From: Pseudomonadota bacterium
GTDB lineage: Bacteria > Pseudomonadota > Alphaproteobacteria > UBA2136 > UBA6156
NCBI GenBank assembly: GCA_009927255.1
Contig: RFNJ01000096.1
Coordinates: 1 to 41,085 of the forward strand
Length of the DNA: 41,085 nucleotides
Reading direction: 5' to 3'
Shown: in pieces, positions 35,879 to 41,085 of the stretch
How positions within the stretch are numbered: the stretch's first letter is position 1
Layout: each line of letters opens with the position of its first letter
Translations under genes and position numbers: made by a program
The notes under the pieces: model-generated
The model's input: the letters and a program-made list of their open reading frames with translations, nothing else
Databases searched by the model: none
What the model was told of the DNA's origin: nothing

Positions 35879-37288
35879 GCCGCGTCGGAATTCTAGTTCA
35901 AACACACTACCGCCACCATTACGGCTGGTTACGGTGGCGTTGCCGCCGTGCTGGCGCATAATTTCAGCCACAAGCGCGAGGCCCAAACCAGAGCCGGTAC
36001 CTGCGCCGCTTTTGCTAGGTTCTCCCGCTGGACCTTGCCAGAAACGGTTGAACACCAAGCCTTGTTCATGCGGCGGAATACCTGCGCCACGATCGCGCAC
36101 TTCAATGCTGCCGACTTTGGTGACGACCACTTCCACAATGCTATCTTTGGGGCTGTGGCGAATGGCGTTATCCACTAAATTTACGATTGCTTCGCCCACT
36201 TGCAGTTCATCGAGCCATACATTCACTGCGCGGTCGGGGGCGTCAAAGCGCAGTTCTATCCGCTGCTTGCGGGCCAATGGCACCATGCTGCCGACCACTT
36301 CACGCACCACGGGAGTTAAGTCGGTTACTTTCAGCGTTGCGCTGTTTTGGCTTAGCACTGCGAAATGCAGCAGCTGGCGGACGAGCCGATCCATCCGGTG
36401 GACATCGCGCAATACATCGGCCTTGCCTTTAAAATCGGCCAGTTGTTCAAGGCGCGCTTGCATGACGGCTAGCGGGGTTTTGAGCTGGTGGGCAGTGTCG
36501 GCAGTGAGGGCTTGCTGGGCACTAAGACTGCGCCCGAGTTCCACCAACACATCATTAAAAGCATTTACGACGGGGCGGATTTCGCGCGGGATATTGCGCC
36601 CTTCAATGCGTGCGACGCCATCCATACGGAGTTTACTACCTACCGCTGCAACCTCACGCGAGAGGGCGCGCAGTGGCCCCAGTGCGCTGCGGGTTAGCCC
36701 CGTGACAGCCAACACCGCTAGCAGGAACAGCGGGCCAATCAGCAGCAGCAAGTCGCGCATCAGGGCGACGCGGGCGGCGTTCATCAGTACGTCGTCAATC
36801 GTGCGGTATTGGCCGACCACTACAAAAATTTTGTTATTACGGGGGGTATCCACCGGCTGCACCAACATATAGAGCGCCCGCTCGGCGCCATCGCGCTCAC
36901 GGGTATCTAGCATGGTGGCCACGGCAGGATACAGCGCCATGCTGGGGGAAAGCCATGTGGAGGCCATGGGGTTGCTTTCGGCCAGCACTTTGCCTTTGTC
37001 GTCATACACCGAATAAACATAGCCGCTATCTCGCCGGAAATAGGCTGCTGCGACATCGTTGGGTAGTTCGACGCGCACGCCGCCGCCTCTAAACACCAAG
37101 CCCGCTAACAGTTCGGCGCTTTGGCGGCGTAGCAATTCGTCTTGGGCGCGGTCGCCGGCTTGCTCGAGCGTGCGGTCAACCACCCAAATTACTCCGCCCA
37201 ACACTAACAGCAAAATAAGCACCAAGCGCAGCACCAACCCTAGCAGGAGGGAGTCGGTGAGCCGTCCGCTTACATGCTTGAGCGCCAT
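35876..37288 (-). CDS. Two-component sensor histidine kinase (TctE/QseC-like)
   Basis: A 470-residue inner-membrane kinase. Membrane segments at about 14-37 and 179-198 flank a roughly 140-residue periplasmic sensor of the 2CSK_N type. The H-box TADTAHQLKTPLAV places the phosphorylated His at 267. N-box IVNLVDNAIRHSP, DRGAGIPP (G1), FNRFWQG (F) and GTGSGLGLAL (G2) are complete, so it should be active. The regulator gene upstream overlaps its start by one base (TAATG), so the two are one operon and a cognate pair. The signal is unknown; no transporter genes are adjacent that would hint at it. Confidence 0.93.
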   Translation of the reverse strand: MALKHVSGRLTDSLLLGLVLRLVLILLLVLGGVIWVVDRTLEQAGDRAQDELLRRQSAELLAGLVFRGGGVRVELPNDVAAAYFRRDSGYVYSVYDDKGKVLAESNPMASTWLSPSMALYPAVATMLDTRERDGAERALYMLVQPVDTPRNNKIFVVVGQYRTIDDVLMNAARVALMRDLLLLIGPLFLLAVLAVTGLTRSALGPLRALSREVAAVGSKLRMDGVARIEGRNIPREIRPVVNAFNDVLVELGRSLSAQQALTADTAHQLKTPLAVMQARLEQLADFKGKADVLRDVHRMDRLVRQLLHFAVLSQNSATLKVTDLTPVVREVVGSMVPLARKQRIELRFDAPDRAVNVWLDELQVGEAIVNLVDNAIRHSPKDSIVEVVVTKVGSIEVRDRGAGIPPHEQGLVFNRFWQGPAGEPSKSGAGTGSGLGLALVAEIMRQHGGNATVTSRNGGGSVFELEFRRG

Positions 37289-37959
37289 TATTTTTGCTCC
37301 TCTAGCAGGTAGCCAATACCGCGGATGGTTACCAACGCCACATTCGCCTTGGCCCCCACCAGCAGCTTGCGCAGGCGGTGGACTGCGACTTCTAGCGCAT
37401 TGCGGCTTTCGGGCTTGCTCTCCCCATAAAGCGCCTGCTCCAGCACATCTTTGCCCACCACCTGCCCTGCGCGTTGCAGCAGGTGCCGCAGCAGCACCAC
37501 TTCACGCTTACCAAAGGCTGCGGTTTTACCGGCCACCATCACCGTTTCGTGCAGCGTATCCAGCTTCACATTACCTGCTTCTAAAATCATTCCTGCTGGC
37601 CCGCTGCTGCGCCGTAGCAGGGCTTTCACCCGCGCCAAAAGCTCAAACAAACTAAACGGCTTGGGCAAATAATCATCCGCCCCCGCTTCCAGCCCAATCA
37701 CCCGCTCTTTCGGCAAGCCCAAGGCAGTCAGCATCAAAATCGGCACACCATTGCCCGCCGCCCGCAGTTCACGCACCAAATCTAAGCCGTCGCCGTCAGG
37801 CAGCCGACGGTCCGAAATCACCGCATCAAACGGCATTTTCAATAGCTCACGCGCCTCGCGCAACGTGCCCGCCACACTGGCGGCAAAGCCGTGCTGGCGC
37901 AGGGTTTGTTCAATAAACCCCGCCAAGCTCTTCTCATCTTCAATCACTAAAATACGCAT
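37288..37959 (-). CDS. OmpR-family response regulator
   Basis: A 223-residue DNA-binding regulator (226 from the upstream ATG at 37968). The receiver domain starts MRILVIEDEKSLAGF; the phosphorylated Asp is in VISDRRLPDGDGL; MLTAL and YLPKPF supply the conserved Thr and Lys. The C-terminal winged helix ends ALEVAVHRLRKLL and VTIRGIGYLLEEQ, as in the OmpR/PhoB class. It is followed by the kinase gene with a TAATG overlap. Confidence 0.93.
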   Translation of the reverse strand: MRILVIEDEKSLAGFIEQTLRQHGFAASVAGTLREARELLKMPFDAVISDRRLPDGDGLDLVRELRAAGNGVPILMLTALGLPKERVIGLEAGADDYLPKPFSLFELLARVKALLRRSSGPAGMILEAGNVKLDTLHETVMVAGKTAAFGKREVVLLRHLLQRAGQVVGKDVLEQALYGESKPESRNALEVAVHRLRKLLVGAKANVALVTIRGIGYLLEEQK

Positions 37960-38138
37960 AACTTTCAATCTCCTATCCCCAACCTAGCGCGCAATCCTTC
38001 AACCTGCAAGCCACAAAGAGTCACCGCACTTACATCATGCTTACAACTCCACCATCGCATCTTCCCAAGCACCCCAAAGCCACCTAGCATCCACTCCGTC
38101 CACCTGTGTGGAATTAACCAAAAAAGGAATCAAACCCC

Positions 38139-38360
38139 ATGAAAAATCTCGTTCTTGCTGCTGCCTTGGCCATCGTTGCCGCTCCAGCTTTTGCTGCCGA
38201 CCACGGCGACCACGCTGGCAAAATGGATAAAATGATGGACAAAGTTACTGCCGAAGTGGTGAGCGAAACCACGGCTGCTGTTTCTGCCACCGAAGCTGCT
38301 GTAGCGACTGAAGCCAAAGAAATGAAGCACGAAATGAAGAAAGAGCACAAAGCTCATTAA
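38139..38360 (+). CDS. Small exported His-rich protein
   Basis: A 73-residue protein. Ribosome site AAAAGG lies before the ATG, and a signal peptide (NLVLAAALAIVAAPAFA) is followed by a mature part of about 53 residues. The mature protein opens ADHGDHAGKMDKMMDKV and ends EMKHEMKKEHKAH. Histidines and methionines at both ends could bind a metal such as copper, but this is inference. The centre is helical and Ala/Thr/Glu-rich. I recognise no family. A clear terminator follows 30 bases after the stop. It is a stand-alone unit next to the two-component pair, which might control it. Confidence 0.7.
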   Translation: MKNLVLAAALAIVAAPAFAADHGDHAGKMDKMMDKVTAEVVSETTAAVSATEAAVATEAKEMKHEMKKEHKAH

Positions 38361-38389
38361 CCATTTTGTTGCCGGTTCATGGCAAAAAT

Positions 38390-38418
38390 GAGCAAGCGGC
38401 CTACGGGCCGCTTTTTGA
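38390..38418. terminator. Terminator between the His-rich gene and tadA
   Basis: A 7-bp stem AGCGGCC / GGCCGCT with loop TACG and a T-run on the plus side. The convergent tadA stop lies at its right edge; an A-rich flank lets it work both ways. Confidence 0.8.
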
Positions 38419-38419
38419 T

Positions 38420-38869
38420 TTAGCTACGCAGCGATTGGAAGAAAGTTTGGAGTTGTTGACGGCAGGCTTGTTCTTCTATTCCGCCGAGGATTTTGGGTTT
38501 GTGGTGCATGTGTTGGGGGACTTGGGGGCCGTTGGTGGTGCCGCCGGATTTGGCGTCATACGCGCCGAAAATGATGGTGCCGATGCGGGCGTGGCAGAGG
38601 GCGGCGGCGCACATGGGGCAGGGTTCTAGCGTGACCGCAATGGTGCATTCTTGGAGGTATTTGTGGCCTTGGGCGGCGGCTTGCTGCAGCACCAGCATTT
38701 CGGCGTGAGCGAGCGGATTTTGCTGGGTTTCGACTAAATTATGGGCTTGGGCGATGACTTCACCTTGGGCGTTGACGAGGATAGCGGCAACTGGAAGCTC
38801 ATGCTTACTGGCCCCTTGCTGGGCGAGGGCGAGGGCTTGGTTTATCAGGGTGGTGGGGTTGAGGGCCAT
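38420..38869 (-). CDS. tadA: tRNA-adenosine deaminase TadA
   Basis: A 149-residue zinc deaminase that converts adenosine 34 of tRNA-Arg(ACG) to inosine. The zinc site is HAEMLVLQQAA (His and catalytic Glu) and PCPMCAAAL (two Cys). ELPVAAILV and NPLAHAE are family-typical. ATG 38869 gives the normal length, while the frame is open to 38959. It is divergent from the amidotransferase gene with 24 bases between, too short for two full promoters without overlap. Confidence 0.93.
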   Translation of the reverse strand: MALNPTTLINQALALAQQGASKHELPVAAILVNAQGEVIAQAHNLVETQQNPLAHAEMLVLQQAAAQGHKYLQECTIAVTLEPCPMCAAALCHARIGTIIFGAYDAKSGGTTNGPQVPQHMHHKPKILGGIEEQACRQQLQTFFQSLRS

Positions 38870-38893
38870 GCCAAGCTGATATAGGGTGTTTGG

Positions 38894-39598
38894 ATGCGAC
38901 CGACAATAGGCATTATGATGGATTGGCTGGGGCAAGGCAGCTATAGCCCGCGGCCGCATTATGTGATGCGTGATAGTTATTTTGCTGCTGTGTGGGATGC
39001 GGGGGGGCTACCAGTGGGCATTCCGCTGCTGGAAGATGCTGGTGATGATTACCTTGCCCGCGTGCAGGGTGTGGTGGTGCCGGGGGGGGATTATCCCAGC
39101 CCTAGCCGGTGGTATGGGGATGGGCATGGGATTTTGGATGAACACCCAAGAACTATTGTAAATGAGCGCTTAATTAGGGACCTTTTGGGGCGGGATATTC
39201 CATTTTTGGCAATTTGCGCGGGGCACCAGGAATTGGCGGCGGCGACGGGTGGTTTGCTGTATTGGCGGGTGCGTGAGAGTTTGGCCAATGTGGCGGAGCA
39301 TCGGAGTGGAGACCCAAGCAAAACCTGCCATTCGGTGCAGGTGGAGGCGGGGAGTTTGTTGCATAAATTGGTGGGGGTTGGCGAGATTGAGGTGAACAGC
39401 CACCACCATGAAGCTGTGCGTAGTGTGAGCGGTGGTGTGGTGGTAAGTGGACGGGCGCCCGATGGGGTGATTGAGGCGATTGAGGTGCCCGGGCGGCGGT
39501 TTGCGCTGGGGGTGCAGTGGCACCCAGAGTTTGGTTTGACTGAGGCTGACCATTTGATTTTTAAGGGGTTTGTGGAGGCGGCGGGTGCGGCTGAATAA
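38894..39598 (+). CDS. Class I glutamine amidotransferase-like hydrolase (gamma-glutamyl-GABA hydrolase/PuuD family)
   Basis: A 234-residue peptidase C26-type hydrolase. The nucleophile elbow is ICAGHQELAAA (Cys in place of the usual CRGxQ context), the catalytic His is in GVQWHPEF with Glu after it, and the fold starts PTIGIMMD with GVVVPGGDYPSP. PuuD enzymes hydrolyse gamma-glutamyl-GABA in putrescine breakdown, but no other puu genes are nearby, so a different gamma-glutamyl amide may be the substrate. The coding strand is unusually G-rich. It overlaps the next gene by 14 bases. Confidence 0.85.
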   Translation: MRPTIGIMMDWLGQGSYSPRPHYVMRDSYFAAVWDAGGLPVGIPLLEDAGDDYLARVQGVVVPGGDYPSPSRWYGDGHGILDEHPRTIVNERLIRDLLGRDIPFLAICAGHQELAAATGGLLYWRVRESLANVAEHRSGDPSKTCHSVQVEAGSLLHKLVGVGEIEVNSHHHEAVRSVSGGVVVSGRAPDGVIEAIEVPGRRFALGVQWHPEFGLTEADHLIFKGFVEAAGAAE

Positions 39599-40325
39599 GT
39601 ATTTGCAACAGGCGGGGGTGGGCAGCCGCCGCGAGGCAGAGCGCTTGGTTTTGGCGGGTTTGGTGACGGTGGATGGCAAGTTGGCCGATGTGACGACAGT
39701 GGTGGCGGAAGGGGCGGAGGTGCGGGTGGAGGGGCGAGTGGTGGCGCCAGAACGTGCTGAATTGCCGCGAGTTTTTGCTTATCATAAACCCGTGGGGGTG
39801 ATTGTGACGGCGCGCGACCATGAGGGGCGTAAGACGCTGTATGAGGCGTTGGCGGAGTTACCAAAATATGAGCAATTACCAAGGCTTATGCCGGTGGGGC
39901 GGTTGGATTTGAACAGCGAAGGCTTGCTGCTTTTGACCACCGATGGGATGCTGGCGCAGACGTTGATGAGCCCGAAAACGGCGCTGCGGCGGGTGTATCG
40001 GGTGCGGGTGTTTGGCGAGCTAAGTGCTTCAGAAATAGCGGAATTTAGGCGGGGGGTGACGGTGGAGGGGGTGTGGTACCGGGGTGCAGACGTGGTGCTT
40101 GAAAAGACCGGTGAGAGTGGCAGCAACCGGTGGTATCGGGTGGTGTTGACGGAGGGAAAAAACCGCGAAATACGTCGTATTTTCAAGCACTTTGGCTGCG
40201 AGGTGAACCGCTTGGTGCGTGAGCAGTATGGGCCGTTTGTATTGGGAGATTTGGCGCGTGGGGGATTGCGGGAAATTGAAGTTGATGAAGTTAAGAAGTT
40301 ATTGAAAAGTTTAAATAAAAAATGA
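39585..40325 (+). CDS. rluB: Pseudouridine synthase RluB/RsuA family
   Basis: A 246-residue rRNA pseudouridine synthase. An N-terminal S4 domain (RLNKYLQQAGVGSRREAERLV, shown in two parts) is followed by the catalytic domain with FAYHKPVGVI, GRLDLNSEGLLLLT (catalytic Asp in RLD), and KNREIRRIFKHFG. RluB makes pseudouridine 2605 in 23S rRNA; RluE or RsuA-like activity is possible. I favour the GTG start at 39585, since TTG 39570 would add only five odd residues, and GGAGGCGG lies before it. It overlaps the preceding stop and is translationally coupled. Confidence 0.9.
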   Translation: MRLNKYLQQAGVGSRREAERLVLAGLVTVDGKLADVTTVVAEGAEVRVEGRVVAPERAELPRVFAYHKPVGVIVTARDHEGRKTLYEALAELPKYEQLPRLMPVGRLDLNSEGLLLLTTDGMLAQTLMSPKTALRRVYRVRVFGELSASEIAEFRRGVTVEGVWYRGADVVLEKTGESGSNRWYRVVLTEGKNREIRRIFKHFGCEVNRLVREQYGPFVLGDLARGGLREIEVDEVKKLLKSLNKK

Positions 40326-40379
40326 TACATTTTGATTTTTACCCTAAAATGATTTTTTTAATTCAAAACGGGGGTTTTG

Positions 40380-40916
40380 ATGGCAGAGTTTAAGGACAGG
40401 ATTACGGCGGGGCGGTTGAAGGGGCGGAAATTGGTGCTTCCTGAGGATGAAAGTGTGCGCCCGAGTAAGAATCGGGTGCGGCAGGCGGCTTTTAACATGT
40501 TGAATAGTCGGGTTGATTTTACAGGTGTGGTGGCGGCGGATGTGTGTTGCGGCAGTGGTGCGTGGGGGCTGGAAGCCTCTTCAAGAGGGTGCGAAATGGT
40601 ATTTTTAGTGGATTTAAATGTGATTTATGCCGAGCGGAATGTGCGTGCGTTTGGGGTGGAAACGGGTGTGAAGGTGGTGCGAAGTGATGCACGCAGCTGG
40701 CAGCCCCCTGCCCCCTTGGGTTTGGTGTTGGCTGACCCGCCTTATGGCAAGGGGTTGGTGCAGGCGCTTTTGCGGCGGCGTGGAGAGTTGGGGGCGGCGG
40801 GTAGCTGGTGGTGCGTGGAGACCGAGCGTGATGCGGTGCTGGACTGGACGGGGTTTACCGATGTGGAGCAACGCGGGCATGGAGGGAGTTGGGTTTGGGT
40901 GGGGAGGCAGGAGTAG
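40380..40916 (+). CDS. rsmD: 16S rRNA guanine-966-N2 methyltransferase RsmD
   Basis: A 178-residue S-adenosylmethionine-dependent methyltransferase. The N-terminus has RITAGRLKGRKL and RPSKNRVRQAAFNML, typical of RsmD. The SAM motif is DVCCGSGAWGLEASSRG and the catalytic DPPY is in LADPPYGKG. A 54-base AT-rich spacer lies before the start. The ATG follows GGGGTTTTG. rluB-rsmD order is common in alphaproteobacteria. Confidence 0.93.
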   Translation: MAEFKDRITAGRLKGRKLVLPEDESVRPSKNRVRQAAFNMLNSRVDFTGVVAADVCCGSGAWGLEASSRGCEMVFLVDLNVIYAERNVRAFGVETGVKVVRSDARSWQPPAPLGLVLADPPYGKGLVQALLRRRGELGAAGSWWCVETERDAVLDWTGFTDVEQRGHGGSWVWVGRQE

Positions 40917-40950
40917 GTGTTAGGGATTAGGTGTTAGGTGTTAGGGAAGG
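40914..40950 (+). repeat. Short tandem repeats of GGTGTTAG type
   Basis: Directly after rsmD, GGTGTTAGG-type units repeat in imperfect copies (TAGGTGTTAGGGATTAGG and onward). This looks like a low-complexity spacer; no gene is supported from 40917 to the window end. Confidence 0.5.
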
Positions 40951-41041
40951 TTGATGGGGGTAGAGGGTGTTAGGACGGTTCAGGGCGTTCAAGATTTTGG
41001 TGCTTCGTGGAGGGTGGGCGACACGGGTGGTGCCGGATAGG

Positions 41042-41085
41042 TGATGGGCACCCCGAAATTGCGTAGTGGCAATTTCGGCCCATCA
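41042..41085. repeat. Palindrome at the window end
   Basis: TGATGGG (41042-41048) pairs with CCCATCA (41079-41085), and CCGAAATTGC (41053-41062) pairs with GCAATTTCGG (41069-41078), loop GTAGTG. Seventeen base pairs with one 4-base bulge. There is no T-run, so it is not a standard terminator; it may be the edge of another dispersed repeat. Confidence 0.6.

Overview
The window looks like a chromosomal segment of an alphaproteobacterium, probably an uncultured or poorly studied lineage. The pointers are the mdh-sucC-sucD cluster, the RpoB and RpoC sequence style, LpxC (so an outer membrane with lipid A), FtsZ ending in EIPAFLRRQ, a 7Fe/8Fe ferredoxin, a phasin-like protein and an OmpR/TctE-type two-component pair. 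No rRNA, tRNA, CRISPR array, transposase or phage module was found. The species cannot be named from the sequence alone.

Layout. 1-880: 3' end of a GGDEF diguanylate cyclase, then an unannotated, highly structured small RNA with its own promoter and terminator. 879-6709: recJ and a phasin-like gene (minus), an FAD oxidoreductase (minus) divergent from folD (plus), and a secreted DUF305 protein. 6716-9850: a palindromic repeat, then a two-gene minus-strand locus (exported thioredoxin-like CxxC protein plus a large protein with a C-terminal membrane anchor) of unknown role. 9994-11637: ferredoxin, a small Cys-containing protein and an M50 membrane protease. 11709-13352: a Wzz/BY-kinase-like protein whose nucleotide site looks degenerate. 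13468-25752: ribosomal protein/RNA polymerase cluster rplK-rplA // rplJ-rplL-rpoB-rpoC. It is interrupted by an oppositely oriented foreign-looking gene and lacks the usual nusG/secE upstream and rpsL/rpsG downstream. 25777-27897: ftsZ-lpxC (minus). 28131-32270: M48 lipoprotein protease, polyprenyl-type glycosyltransferase and a methyl-accepting chemotaxis protein. 32418-35834: mdh, sucC, a very AT-rich secreted-protein gene, and sucD. 35876-37959: histidine kinase and response regulator (minus). 38139-41085: small His-rich exported protein, tadA divergent from a class I amidotransferase gene, an RluB-type pseudouridine synthase, rsmD, and a palindrome at the window edge.

How the parts fit. 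Most genes are housekeeping: transcription and translation (rplKAJL, rpoBC, tadA, rluB, rsmD), envelope and division (lpxC, ftsZ), TCA cycle (mdh, sucCD), C1 metabolism (folD) and DNA repair (recJ). The regulatory layout of the ribosomal cluster is readable. rplK and rplJ each have a promoter with strikingly similar sequence. rplJ is preceded by a long-range RNA fold matching an L10 leader. A terminator or attenuator and two palindromes lie between rplL and rpoB.

The most unusual items are: (i) the structured small RNA at about 656-880; (ii) a palindromic repeat core inside the rpoB reading frame, within a Lys/Ala-rich linker; (iii) the AT-rich signal-peptide gene wedged between sucC and sucD; (iv) the antisense gene with its own promoter inside the ribosomal protein cluster; (v) base-composition asymmetry that follows the DNA strand rather than gene direction and flips at ftsZ-lpxC and again near 38.4 kb, suggesting inversion or a replication-strand boundary.
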